Of a stretch of DNA of 64,000 bases, positions 11,366 through 23,127 are shown in pieces. Made by a program: the position numbers and the translations under genes. This stretch comes from Gamsiella multidivaricata (lineage: Eukaryota; Mortierellomycota; Mortierellomycetes; Mortierellales; Mortierellaceae), in the NCBI RefSeq assembly GCF_025024155.1, contig NW_026251839.1, forward strand, positions 1 to 64,000, written 5' to 3'. The notes beneath the pieces are model-generated. The model saw only the letters and a program-made list of their open reading frames with translations, did not search any database and had not been told where the DNA came from. Numbering within the stretch: the first letter of the stretch is position 1; each line of letters starts with the position of its first letter.

Positions 11366-11495
11366 CAGTGTTTCTCAAAAATATTCGACTCGTGCTAGGC
11401 CAATGTAAAATTCGAATGAAATTCGAAATTCGATTCGACAGTTACATTGGCCTAGCACGAGTCGAATAAAAGTCGAATATTTTTGAGAAACACTG
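11366..11495. mobile_element. 130-bp MITE-like palindromic element
   Basis: The ends are exact inverted repeats of 25 bp starting CAGTGTTTCTCAAAAATATT. A second paired block (CGTGCTAGGCCAATGTAA) follows after a 12-nt insertion on the right side. The centre is rich in TTCGAA-type repeats. Almost the whole element folds on itself. No protein is encoded and I see no clear target-site duplication. The CAGTG end resembles hAT or Tc1-type termini, so class is undecided. Confidence 0.8.
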
Positions 11496-11580
11496 GAAGT
11501 GACAGACACGTCTCTTTATGTAGGCAGAGAAAAACCGTCTATGGAGCTATGCAGCTACGACTATAGACTCAATGTTTATT

Positions 11581-11958
11581 TCACCGGTGATGGCGGTGGA
11601 GGAGATTGTCGAGGCTGGCTTCACTGCGAAGGATAGCGACGCCCGTAGAGGCCTGTTTGCGGAGTCGGCGACTGGCTGTGCGCTTTAGACGCGGCGGTAG
11701 CTTGCTGCGTTGCTGGTCTTGCGCTGTGCTGAACTTCCAGGCGTTCCCCTGTTTGTGGTTGTGATGGTGCTGCTGCTGAAGTTGCTGAGCGCAATAATCG
11801 CTGCCGACTATGACGCCGGGGATGCCGTGTGCGCCAAAGTCCATTGGACTCATGCTGGTGATGATATGGGCGTTGGAAATCATCATGCGCTCGACAGAGA
11901 CCGGAATACTGTTCTTGTGAGTATGTTCTGTGGAGACGGAATGTGTCTGAGAGGCCAT
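11581..11958 (-). CDS. Small His/Gln-rich hypothetical protein
   Basis: A 125-residue frame without introns. The centre reads GVIVGSDYCAQQLQQQHHHNH and the C-terminus is Arg/Lys-rich and ends in a His/Arg cluster. A TATAAAA box on the same strand at 12061-12067, about 105 nt before the ATG, supports a real transcript. No domain is recognised. It is divergent from the DUF1295 gene and shares its promoter region. Confidence 0.55.
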   Translation of the reverse strand: MASQTHSVSTEHTHKNSIPVSVERMMISNAHIITSMSPMDFGAHGIPGVIVGSDYCAQQLQQQHHHNHKQGNAWKFSTAQDQQRSKLPPRLKRTASRRLRKQASTGVAILRSEASLDNLLHRHHR

Positions 11959-11978
11959 TTTTGTGTGTGTATGATTTT

Positions 11979-12000
11979 GTGTGTGTGTGTGTGTGTGTGT
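11979..12000. repeat. (TG)n microsatellite
   Basis: An uninterrupted TG run of about 11 units lies in the 5' leader of the small His/Gln-rich gene. Confidence 0.9.
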
Positions 12001-12060
12001 ATGTTTGTGCGTGTGATTGCGAGTAGTTTTTTCTTTTGGAGTCGAGGGGATTTCGAACCC

Positions 12061-12067
12061 TTTTATA
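12061..12067 (-). promoter_or_regulatory. TATA box of the small His/Gln-rich gene
   Basis: TATAAAA on the minus strand, followed downstream by a short leader and the ATG at 11958. Confidence 0.45.
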
Positions 12068-12096
12068 CCTCACGCGACGCGAGGATGATCGTGACA

Positions 12097-12144
12097 GTCA
12101 AATGAGTTTAGGGAACGTCAAATGAGTTTAGGAGAAGTCAAATG
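12097..12144. promoter_or_regulatory. Three direct repeats at 20-bp spacing in a divergent promoter
   Basis: GTCAAATGAGTTTAGG occurs at 12097 and 12117, and a third GTCAAATGA begins at 12137. Spacing is exactly 20 bp. They lie between two divergent genes, next to the TATA box at 12061, so they are good candidates for a transcription factor array. Confidence 0.6.
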
Positions 12145-12281
12145 AAGACCGTCAGCTGAAGGGAGGATAAGAACCTGTGGGAAGTGCTCCCAGCCAACCA
12201 ACCAACCAGATTCACCTTTGATTCCCTTGAATCCTTCCATCCTCCCACAACGCTTTTCACATCTACAGCTCATCCCCAACG

Positions 12282-13559
12282 ATGGCTGCCACTCTTGCCG
12301 ACGTCTTCTCCTGGAAGTCCTTTGCGGAGCTGCTCCAGAACGGCTACGACAACCTGCAGTTACCGAGCTCGGATAACACCTCCCTCTTCCTTGACTTCAT
12401 CGTTTACCATGCCACTTCAGATCCCCTCATCTTTGCCATCAGGGCTTCGCTCCTCTTCGCCTTCATCTGCTGGTTCCAGTCAATGGCTACAGGAACACAT
12501 TCCTGGGTAAAATACACGCAGCGGAAACTGTACTCTGCACACTTGCAGCAAATCACACATTGCCAACTACTTTCAGGTACAATCAGCATCCTAACCCAAC
12601 ACAATGGGAATGATATCTAGGTCGACAGACTGTGGTCAATTGTCCCGGTCCTCTACACCGTCCACTACTCGGTCCGTGACATGCTCTACTGGCCCAAGGG
12701 CGAACCCTTCGACTACACTCCCCGTGTCTACATCGCCACCGTTCTAATCCTTGCCTGGGGCGCGCGATTGACCTACAACTTTTATCGCAAGGGAGGCTAC
12801 GCCTTCGACAGCGAAGACTACCGCTGGCCCTACCTCGGATCAAAGATCCCATCGGGCATCTGGTTCTTCTTCAACGTCTTCTTTATCTGTCTTTTCCAGA
12901 ACCTGCTGCTCGTCGCCATCACCGCGCCTGTCTACACCGCATGGAGGACGACCTTTGTTGAGACCACGCCATTGAACTGGATCGACGCCGTCGCAACCCT
13001 CCTGTTCATCGGCGGGTTGGCTCTTGAGACCATCGCAGATGAGCAACAGTGGGCATTCCAGGAGGCAAAGCGAAAGGCCATTGCGAAGAAGGAGGTCCTC
13101 ACGGGCGATTATAAGCGTGGTTTCTTCACCCAAGGACTGTTCAAGTACTCACGACATCCCAACTTTTTCGGCGAACTGACTATCTGGTGGTACGAGCGAC
13201 CGTTTCTTTTACTGCTGCTGCTGCTGTTGTTGTTGTTGTCGATGTGTGTGATGTCTTCTTGACCTCATCTCACCAAGATCATACATCTTACGATCGTACT
13301 TCTTGACTGTTGTAATCCCTATAGGTCCGTTTACCTGTTTTCAATCGCTTCTGGATATCCAACATATGTTGCGTGGATCAACCCTTCGATCGTCGGCGTC
13401 GCCAATCTGACCCTCCTGTTCCAGGGATCGACCTGGTTGACAGAGTACTTGACCTTCAAGAAGTATCCTACCTACAAGCTGTACAAAAAGACTACTTCTC
13501 GCTTGATTCCTCTGCCTGCTGGGACCAGTCTGGACGAGCTCGAGAGAAAGTCGCAGTGA
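12282..13559 (+). CDS. DUF1295 / steroid 5-alpha-reductase-like membrane protein
   Basis: Exons 12282-12506, 12621-13189 and 13325-13559 give 342 residues. The first junction is phase 0, the second phase 2. Several membrane helices are visible (around residues 55-70, 100-120, 145-170, 185-205 and in the third exon). The family motif FKYSRHPNFFGELTIWW sits across the last junction, followed by a hydrophobic segment and the GSTWLTEYLTFKKYPTYKLY end typical of DUF1295 (PF06966). Family members look like NAD(P)H-dependent lipid or steroid reductases in the ER, but the substrate of this group is unknown. A poly(A) signal AATAAAA follows near 13583. Confidence 0.88.
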
Positions 13560-13827
13560 TTTTGTATTCTAAAATATGTATATGAATAAAAAAAAAAACG
13601 ACATCGACGTTGTCGACCAGGTTCATATCCTTAGAAAAATAACAACAGCTCTCTCTATTACAATTAAACTATTAGTGGTGTACTCTATTTGCCAAGGAGA
13701 CTAGGATGAATAAATGGGCCAGACGCGTCAACTAGACAGGGCTAAACAGAATTGAGCAATGGCTGATGCTTTTGGGTGCGGGTGTACTAGAGAGTGAGGG
13801 GTATATTCATGTAAGGAAACAGAGTGT
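13560..13827. other. Short convergent intergenic spacer
   Basis: This separates the DUF1295 gene from the Ser-rich gene on the minus strand. It holds the AATAAAA signal near 13583 and otherwise nothing I can name. Confidence 0.5.
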
Positions 13828-16800
13828 TCAGTCATCCAGGGACTCGGACACCTGCTCCCAAAAGCCGATCAGAGACTTGACTGGTGGGGGCTTGTTATTC
13901 TTGTAGCCCTTCGTCATCGGCATCGAGGCCCTCCTCAAATTCTCGATCGACGCCTTCTTGACCGGGAACGTCGGCGACTGCAAGCTCTCGGCCTTGGCTT
14001 GGATAGTCATGCTGGTGCCGATGCGAAGCGTGGCCTTACGGGCCTCCCTCTCCGCCAAAAACGTCCGCCGTGCGAGCGAGGACGAAGGGTGGACGTGTGG
14101 TCGGGAAGCAAACATCCCTCCGCCATTGAGCTTCTCTGCTGAAAACAGCGGCACCTTGGACGAGCGTACGGACGACACAGACGAGGTCACCTCAGAGGAA
14201 GGCGATACGACCAGCATAGCAACTGCCAAAGTGCCGGCACTCTCGTTGTTCAGCTCTGAGGATTTCGATGCCCGGCGCTGCCTCGAGCTGCTCACCGGCA
14301 CAAGGAACGTATCTGCGATAGGCGTTGCGAGCTCCTTATTTTCGGAATCGGTCTTCTCCATCGTGGTGATGGAGGCAGCTCCTAGGATGGCAGGGAGACT
14401 TTTCTCCTGCTTGGTATTGCCATCAAGAGTAGAAGAAGACAACGCCGATTTCGTTGCCTTGGCGCCGTTTGCCAGGTCATTGTCAGCAATAGGAAGCTCC
14501 TGAATGATAGTCTCGGAGATTTGCAGTGAGACCCTAGGAGAAGTAGCAGTAGACTGCGAAGTCTCGACCTTGTCGAAAGTAGCCGTGGTAGTAATGGTAG
14601 TGGTAGGTGTAATCAGGGACATGTCGCAGGACTCGGTCGAGTCGGCTGAGAGAGGGGTACTGAAAGTGGTGGGTGTCTGTGGGGTGGATGGGGAGCCCCA
14701 AGGCGAGACCTGGACAGAGGAGCGACGCTTGATGGCCACACGGGCCATACTGCTCAGACGCCGAAACACGTTGCGAGGTTGCTGGTAGTTTTCTGTGGGT
14801 TTGGATAATTTCAAGGACGACATGGTTCGTAATTTTGCCGTTTCGAGAGGAGCCGTGTGAGGGTTTTTTTTTTTTTTTTTTTTTTTTTATGGAGAGGAAG
14901 GGGTCGGTGGATAGATGAGTTCAAGTTGAAGGCCGTTAGAAAGACAATACTCGTAATTGATCAAGGCGAACAAAAGAAATCCAAAACAGAACATGAAAAA
15001 AATAAAAACGTTAAAGGGTGTTCATACCAGCAGCCATTTTGATCTTGTCAACCACGCTATTGAGCTGGGCACGGTAAGCCATGCAGAAACTTGACTGAGG
15101 ATCAATGCGCTGGAGCCACTCCTCGTAGCAAGCCAAGTGCTCGAGCGGTTGGCGAAGGGCCGAGTCCCATTCGGCAAGCATGTGGTCCGGGTTCTAAGAA
15201 TTGACGGAGTAGTAGGCAGATATCTCAGCATGGGACCAGGAGAAGCGTTTATTTCTTACTTCTAATGAAATATTAGCATCGCACAACCAGTACCATGGGA
15301 CATGGACATGGATACGAGCACAGACATAAGCATGGAATGTAGAAATTGACCAATGGCCACAAGAAAAAAAAAAAAAAAAAACGCGCCTTCACACGTCTGT
15401 GGTACATAGGACATGCATATGATCAGGAGTCAGCCTTGGCCCTTTAACGGCTTTAGTGTACAGCCTTTTGCTTACCTGCTCACGGCGAGTCAGCTTTTTT
15501 AGGGAGATAGACAACTCTCGACTGTGCTCAACAAGGATGGGCTCAAGGGCCATCAGCTATAAAAGTGCCACGCAGATGTTAACTGACTGAAGAAGCAGAA
15601 GCAGATGCAATGCAGTTGGCCCTCACGAGCTTCTGTCCACCTACCAGCTCATTGATCAATTCCGCAGCCTCACGAAGGTCCTCGATTACAGCAACGACAT
15701 CCTATGATCCAGATCCAGGCCGGAAACAAAGAATGGGCATGCATTCACCGTTAGTCATGGCTTTTTTTTTATACAAATATAACTCTTGCCGGGACAAGGA
15801 GAGGTGAAATTTTAGAATGCTGGGGGGCGGCCCAATTAAGAAAAGAAAAAAAAAGGAGGCAGTGTATCAAAGCAGCTGTCATAAAAAGCACAAGGCACAG
15901 AGGTCAAGGGGTGCACAACATAGCACACAATGGATAAAATATGGACACAAACGACCTGTATGCATGTCAAAGCGCGTTCACGTCCAGGAAGGGTAGACAA
16001 AGACAACGACCGTATGCACGGACTGTGGAGAAGAATAGAGAGGAAATGGTCCAATACTCACTTCATGAAACTTGGAATGAATCTGCACCATCTCAGCCCA
16101 TCGATCAACCAGCGATCGGACAGTAGTGCTCTCCTTGCGGCCTACGGTCACGGAGGTTTCTACAGCTTGGTTCAGAGCATATGCAATCCGCTAAGAATGA
16201 AAAAGAATGGGCGCAACAAAAAAAAAAAATATTCGTCCATTAATATCTTGTATGTTATATGCGAAATATCGTAAATGTGCCTACATGATACAACTCCATT
16301 ATGTACATTGAGTGTGGTGAGGTGATGTCCCTCTGAGATGACAAGATCTGTAATGGCCATCGTCGCCATTGGCTGTGGGTATGTTCTCATTTTAGGGCTC
16401 GATCCGTATGCACTGTTTACGTCTGAATCATTCATGCCAGCTCCGGACGACAAAGTGTCTGAGTAGCGTGGAGAACTTGAGCTCATCATGGTTGATGAAC
16501 TGGAAACAAATGATGGTGACGGCGACGCCGGGTGGGGGCGTAGTTTAGTGTCCAAAGAGGGGACAGTCTTGGATACAGTCTTTCGAAGGGGTAGCTGATT
16601 TAAGGTGGCAACTGGTGCGAGCAATGGTGTACGCAGTCCCGTAGATTCCTGGAAGAGAAGGGCTGGGGTAGACAATGAAGTATCTGAAACCGAGGGTGAT
16701 CGCGAAAAGGAGTTCTGTAGCTGCAGCTGTTGTTGTTGAGGGTGTCCCTGGATATGTGGAGGTGAGCCACGTCTTGAGCTCAATGAAGGAGAAGGTGATA

Positions 16801-17338
16801 AGCCCTTGCTCTTGGAAGCAGCTGGAGTTGTGAGAGGAATACTGATGGAGGATACTAGCGGCAGAGAAGTGGAGGACGCAGAGAAGGAGGGAACTGGACA
16901 AGGAGAAGGCAAAGATCCAAAGGCGTGGCTGACTTTTTCAACAGAGGACTGGGAGGCCATACTGATACAAGAGCTGGCGTTGGATGACAGGCTATAAATA
17001 CTGTGGCCTTGCACGCTTGTTTGGCTGAAGGTGCATGGGTTGTTGCTATGGTTGTATATGGAAGGGTAAGGATGATGTGGAAGGTACTGCGCGCATTGAG
17101 TGAGGTCAAGGCTACTCTTGTTGCTGTTCTTCGACAGGTTGTAGAAGGAATGGTCACTGAGACTGACGCTGCTGCTCACGCTGCTGCCAATGCTGCTGCC
17201 AATGCTGCAACTGTAAATACTGCTCCTACTACTATATACACTGCCGACGCTGTATGAGTGCTGATTTCCAACAGAAATAGTTGTGCAGGAAGGGAGGGTA
17301 GCAAACAGGAATGGAGCTTGGGAGATGTGGTGAGACAT
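13828..17338 (-). CDS. Ser-rich protein with helical, Dbl-homology-like core
   Basis: Six exons: 17338-16307, 16190-16062, 15701-15645, 15556-15476, 15193-15028, 14792-13828. All junctions agree in phase and give 809 residues. The first ~344 residues are Ser/Pro-rich with a short Gln run. Residues ~345-488, from four small exons, are helical (RSLVDRWAEMVQIHSKFHE; RQPLEHLACYEEWLQRID) and resemble the last helices of a RhoGEF DH domain. This likeness is remote and is inference. The C-terminal ~320 residues are low complexity and end in SLIGFWEQ. The last exon could be read as a separate gene from an ATG at 14823. I prefer one gene because an acceptor inside that frame at 14793 keeps the phase and no other exon end was found. 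The exon 1 donor is uncertain. Confidence 0.6.
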
Positions 17339-19990
17339 GACGATGAAGTAGGTGATTTTACAAGTTGGTGTGCTTGAAGGTAATGCCGATGGGTGCCGTG
17401 TTTAGTTCTGTCTGTAATCGTGTCTGGAATACAAAAAAAGAAAAAAAAAAAAAAAAGGGCCGGTAGTATCTGTTCTGGGACAGTTTATGTCAGTGCAAAT
17501 CAAGAGGCAAATGCTGAGGAGAGAAAAGTGACAGAAGAGACTGGAAAAGGGAACAAAGTGGCGAATTAATGTTGTCCCGTCGAACAGGGAATAAACGAAC
17601 GAACGAACGGAGGATTGGCTGGACGGGGTATTAAGCACGTTGAAGGTTAGCTAGATACCTGGTTAATCAAAGCATCGGAAGAGGGCGCTGGGAGCTGGAG
17701 CAGAAGGACTCTGTCGTGACCAAAGTAGAATGTGCACTGCAGAAATATATTTTTACATGTCCTAGGAAGATAAGTGGACGACTAATCTGCAGGGTGCGAA
17801 TGTTTGTCCTTGGCTCTATGGCTGATGTCGCCCTTCCTTTGCTTACTCTGCTTCTGCTTCCATTTTTATAAGAAAGCTAGTGTTTATGCGCAAGCAAGGG
17901 ACAGGAGTCATTCGTTTGTCAGAAAATAGACGGGAGTTAACGCGGCAAAGCCTAACAGATATCAATTGCATGAGAGCCAACTTTGCCTAGAGAAAGATGG
18001 TTATAAAAGCGGCACATAATATACCATGGTAGAGCCTCGATGTTGCCTGCGAGCGAATTACTGTGGTGGTGGCTCTGGCGATGAGCTCCAGCGAGCTGTC
18101 ACTATTCAGATTGGTCATTTCAACTGCCATGGATCTGAGTGTCTGATAATGAATCCTGTGGATGGGTTGTGTTCAGTACAAACAGACACGTACATTTCAT
18201 ATCCAGGGCACGCACAGTGCTCGTTCATGATTGGCCAAGAAAACACGCGTTTTCCTAGGTTGCCAAGCACCATGTTGCTGAACAACACGATACATTCTCT
18301 AGTAGGTCTCCAAAAGCAAAACGTTGTAAGAAAAAATTCTAGTACCTAGGCCGTCATTGTTGTCTTTTCGATGTTTATCGAAGGAGAACAGGAGCGGCGG
18401 ATTTGCAGGCCCAGGGGCTGTTAACATGTGTGCTTGGTGACATTCCATAAGTGATGAACATACTGGTCGCGTATGTGTTTCCTGTCTTGGCACCTTGGCG
18501 ATATAGCCATTAGACATAATTCAACAACAGGAAGAATCACACGAAGGCACAGGTACTGGGCTGGCTGTTGCTTGTAACATCCAAATCCTTAAGCAGCGCA
18601 AAAGCCGATCTCCCCTATTCTATGGCTGTCAAATTTATGCATACAGCCAATGCACTTCTAATGTGAAAAGAAAGGCTTTTTTTTTTAATTGATCGCTGTC
18701 GCGGCGATGATGCTTGTAAAATCCCCCGGTCCATCCATCATGTTCATCCTTTATCTGTTCATTCTAATCCATGGGCTTTGCTTCTTAGTTATTCATCAGG
18801 TTCAATGTTAAATACCATGTATACGCCATACCCTTCAACCTTTTGCTCCTTTGTATCTTCACTAACCTTCCTCTGTAACTTTAATTGACGAATCGCTTAC
18901 TGCTCATTTCAAAACTACTCTCGCCGTTGAGAACGTAAGTGGGTGCATGTCACAACTGACTTTCCGATGCATATCCTTCATATTTGGAGTCCAAAGTACG
19001 CATCAATATGAAGGTTGACTCCAGTTGTCGCCATGGATGAGTGCATGATCCAAATAAATCGAGAAAAGCGTGGAGTGGGTAGTCTGCGTTTAGAGGAATG
19101 ATGCTCGCGAAAAAGCAGATAATGCTGGTATATTCCGCGCCTGGTTCTTCATAATGCTGCTGACGCAGGTTTTCTCAGGCGGGGCCTTTTTGGGCACATA
19201 ATTTGAACAAGTGTTGCTTTGACGGGAATGGCAAGTGACGGCATGTGGATTTTCCTTCTCGTGCTCTCCTTGCTGACTATGAAAATTAGTCAATAGCATG
19301 TTTTTTAATACCTCAGGAAGGTGTGGGGAGATGAAGAGAAGGTTTTTTTTTGTTTCTGAACGTTGTTTCTCACTGTCTGAGAAATAAGAAACAGCTGTGG
19401 GGTCGGCCATATTTATCATATACCCCAACCCAACACCCGACCTCACCCAGGTCACTTCAATTGCCTCATTATATTCGTCCACACAACCTTCCTGGGCTGC
19501 CCTTCCTTCCTCTCTCTTCGCCCCTTCTTCTTCACCCCCTCCTCTCTTTCCATTCCTCTCATTCGTCCTCATTGCAACGAACCCATTCCCTCCTTTCGGA
19601 TTCCTCCCAAGCCCTCTCAGTGTTCATTTCACCCGTTCACTCTGCGTTACCCCTGAGTCCATAGACCGCTTCTGCTCAGTCTCTCTCCACTCTCCTACAC
19701 AGCCATCTGTATTCATCCTTACGCTGTAGGTGAGCAATCCCAGGCCAGAAGCTCGCTCCTTTACCCTGACTCCTAGTAGCAGCTTATTTGCTACTGTTAG
19801 ACCAACTGTATGTGTGGTTTTTTTTTCTGCTTTTTCACACTACTTATAACCTGTCCTGGATTAGCTCAATCTTGATGGTAGTCATCTAATCAACTCACAC
19901 AACATCTTACTCCTATCCCGATCTGCACACTATCGCCCCTCCCTTGACCCCTCACACCCTTAGGATTGCGCGCCAAAAGCACAGGGTGCC
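17339..19990. other. Intergenic region, 2.65 kb
   Basis: This holds the divergent promoters of the Ser-rich gene (minus) and the PAQR gene (plus). From about 19400 to 19990 the plus strand is strongly CT-rich, with GTGAGC near 19731 and TTAG near 19963, so a 5' UTR with an intron is likely. Open frames near 18026-18349 and 19090-19572 lack domains, splice context or coding bias and are not called. Confidence 0.5.
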
Positions 19991-21193
19991 ATGAAGGACA
20001 ACACATCTCCCGCTTCCTCTCGCTCGTCATCCTCGAGCAGCTTCTCAAAGACGACAGCCCTCGACCCCCCTCATTCTTCCTCTGACCTCCATCAAACCCA
20101 TCATCTTCACAAGCTGCGTGATGTCGGCCGAGGGGACATCATCAAAGACCCATTGTATGCACTAGGAGAAACATCATCAGAGCCCATTCATACTTTTTCT
20201 ATCGCACCATGCGACCAGAGCAGCATTGACGATCCTGAGAAAGGCCGCTGCGATCGACGACATTCGGCTCAACTACCTGACGAAGCTGCCCAGGTCGAGA
20301 ATGAGCTTGGACCGCTCTGTACTTGGGCTGAGTTGCCACAATGGATGCAAGACAACCCAGCTATCTTGACAGGATATCGAAGGGCGACCTATAGTTACCA
20401 CAAGTGTCTGCGATCGCTTGGTTATCTGCACAACGAAAGCGGTAAGTGAGCCTATTCACTGTACTAATTGAAAAAGATACAGGATACGGCTCGTGGTTTT
20501 CCATTCATAGTTAACCGTGGTTGCACAGACTGAAGAGCAGCACATGGGCCTCAAGTTTATCGATAAAAAACAGTTGGCTAATGACGCTTTCCTTCTCTAG
20601 TCAACATTTGGTCGCATCTGCTCGGCGCCGTGGCCTTCCTGATAGTCGCGCCCATCTCGTACTTCAAGGTGCTGGGAGTCCAAGACACGATTCGATGGAC
20701 TGACATTGCGGTCCTGTACGCGTTCCTGGCTGGAGCTATTATCTGTCTGTCCATGTCAGCCAGCTTCCATACCTTCAGCTGCCACTCTGAAAAGGTAAAT
20801 CTCTCTTTGATCCGAAAGCATTGTAATTCCCTCTTTTTATTCTAGAGACCTGACTACTCACCCGTTTATTTGTGCATCATTTCTAGGTTTGCTCACAATG
20901 GATTCGATGCGACTACCTGGGCATTGTCTTTCTAATTGTTGGCTCGTATTACCCTGCGATCTTCTACGGATTCTACTGTCATCAGACATGGCAGATCTTG
21001 TACATCTCTGTGATCTCGACCTTGGGCGCTTTGACGATCGTGGCAGTGATGAGGCCTAAATTCCGCTCGCCTCAATTCCGCTGGGTGCGCTCGGCTCTGT
21101 TCCTGGCAGTGGGCCTTTCGGGTTTATGTCCCATCATCCATGGCATCATTCTCTATGGGGTATGTTGCATGTATACTGGTGAATCAGTGCACC

Positions 21194-21224
<31 letters not shown>

Positions 21225-21680
21225 GAGTTACACGGGCTTTTGAATGACAATTGGTGTGCCTGATCTAGTTTTAACGCCTAATTTTCTTTTCCCTTCACAT
21301 ACTTAGTTCGCTATGGCGCAACACGCGATTGCATTGAACTACATGTTCTGCATGGGCGCTGCGTACGTATTCGGAGCATTGATCTATGGCAGTCGTACAC
21401 CAGAGTGCTTCTTCCCCGGGAAATTTGACAACTTTGTAAGTCGTACATGGTTCCCCAAGCGTCAAGGGAACTCTTCAGGGACGAAGGGGACGTGGAAACT
21501 AATCGAACGCGTTCTTTGTTATGATTGTAGATGGCGTCACACCAAATTTTCCACGTTTGCGTCCTGATCGGCTGCGTTGTCCACTTCCTGGGTGTTATTA
21601 AGGCCATGACCTTTTGGCATACGACAGACCACAGCTGCGCCATTCCTCTGGACCAAATGAAAGCTATGTTTGTGAACTAG
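19991..21680 (+). CDS. PAQR / haemolysin-III family receptor (IZH-like)
   Basis: Exons 19991-20441, 20601-20794, 20887-21159, 21307-21435 and 21531-21680 join to 398 residues, seven membrane helices after a ~120-residue Ser-rich cytosolic N-terminus. The PAQR signatures are all visible: NIWSHLLGA at the first helix, the S-x3-H motif (SASFH), Asp in CDYLGIVFL, and the final HxxxH (HQIFH). The two His, the Asp and the SxxxH His form the zinc site of this family. Family knowledge: these are adiponectin or progestin receptor relatives, and in yeast the IZH proteins affect zinc and sterol balance; some may be ceramidases. Intron 3 carries a 28-nt poly(A) run. Confidence 0.92.
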
Positions 21681-22121
21681 GCTGCTTTTTTCCTTGTTAC
21701 TAGAGGATCCAGAAAGAGCAGATGGAGTCTAGAGATGAGGAGTGGAGCAGATGGCCGTTCTTGTTTTTATATTTGTACCCCACATAGCTTTTATTCCGCG
21801 TTCTTACGCTTTAGTTATTGTGCTCCGTCATTCTGTTTCCGGTTCCCTGCATGGTCTCCCTTGTATTCATTTGTTTACCCCTCTTGTACTATTATCATCC
21901 TGTCACTAATAAAGTGGATCCATTTGTCATGTAGTTATGGATGAGCCGAACCGTTTGCACTCGTGAAAAGGTAGGATAATCCAGGGTCGAGTGTAAGGTG
22001 CCTCAAGGGATATTTACTGTCGGTAGAGATATGATATTAGCGCTGTTCTCTACTCAATCTATCGCATCTTTTGGGTTGTCCTCAAGGACTACGACTGATC
22101 CTTAATATGACGTCGCCTACG

Positions 22122-22211
22122 GTTGGTCATGGAACGCGTAATCTTCTATGTACAAGTTATTCAAGGATCAAATGGCCTCCATCTACTTCATAATGTGGTC
22201 TCATCGTACCT
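22122..22211 (-). pseudogene. Eroded copy of the 3' end of the T5orf172 gene at 23.4 kb
   Basis: The plus-strand stretch from GGTCATGGAACGCGTAA to ATGTGGTCTCATCGTACC runs parallel to 23450-23545 with many substitutions and a few indels. On the minus strand it begins like the intact gene (ATGAGACCACAT) but shifts frame and meets stops. It is what would be left after a local duplication of the gene end. Confidence 0.7.
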
Positions 22212-23059
22212 CAATAAAAGCGATTTGAATCAACACCTTTTTTTCCTGCCTTGAACCCTTTCCTTCCTGGGAGATGTTCACCAATTAGGAATCCTCTCTT
22301 ACTAAATCAATATACATTGGGTTGAAAAGATTGAAGGTCGGGTCTTGCAAAAATATTGTGCTGAGTATCCCCCTGGAGTCCCAACCTTGCGACCTCAACC
22401 TTGCACGTCGTGACCACAGGAAGCGGAGTAAACAAACATGGCTGCTGGACTTTGCCGTTGTTAATAGATGAGGTCCCATGGTGTTCAGGCGTCGGGGCTT
22501 GAATTACTCATGCATGCAAAAGCGAGAGTGCAAGGTTGTTTGCTAGCTATCTTTAGGTACTTTCGGCCGGCTGCCAGTTCAGTCCACGGTCGGGACAATG
22601 TGCATGCAAGCGCGAGAACCCAATTCGCAATTGCACCTTCTCATTTCTTTAGTCAAGCATGGATGCAAAACGGCCGAAGGAAAGGAAGACACAAATATTT
22701 GATTGGTTAAATACGTTGCTGTGCACAGCATCGAAACTCATGTGGCGCCATGTAAAGCGGTGATGATGAGTTAAACAGAGCTTGTGTATTAAACAACCAA
22801 GAGAGAGGTGGTGGAGGGTGGACGGAAGGTAAGCCCTAAGCGACATGTCCGGCTCTGGTCTGTTTCATTAGTTGCCCATAGGTACCAGCAATGGTTTCCA
22901 CTGGGTTTTAGGTTTTTGATGGATATAATGTGATGCTACGCTCATCCTCCTCGTAGTGATTCTTGTTCCTTTTAAGCGCACGGTGTGTCTGTTTTGTCAA
23001 TGGAAGCACACAGCCTAAACTTTTACTGTTCCTGGAAGAGATTGTCATTCACGACACCT

Positions 23060-23127
23060 GCACAGGAACGAGATCTGCACAGGAACGAGATCTGCACAGG
23101 AGCGAGATCTGCACAGGAACAAGTCCT
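23060..23127. repeat. 17-bp minisatellite, four copies
   Basis: GCACAGGAACGAGATCT is repeated at 23060, 23077, 23094 and 23111. The third unit has one change and the fourth is more diverged. It is not in a gene. Confidence 0.9.

Noticed and set aside
12040..12062. GGGGATTTCGAACCC, like the T arm of a tRNA
   Set aside because: The stem does not pair properly around the TTCGAAC loop and no acceptor, D or anticodon arms are near; it lies in the leader of a protein gene.
14823..14823. Separate gene starting at the ATG at 14823
   Set aside because: A phase-consistent acceptor just inside this frame (14793) joins it to the upstream exons; there is no terminator-like break or other 3' end for the upstream gene.
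18026..18349. 107-residue plus-strand frame
   Set aside because: No domain or splice context, and atypical composition; I treat it as chance.
19090..19572. 160-residue minus-strand frame
   Set aside because: It lies opposite the CT-rich leader of the PAQR gene and its Glu/Arg-rich start is just the complement of that leader.
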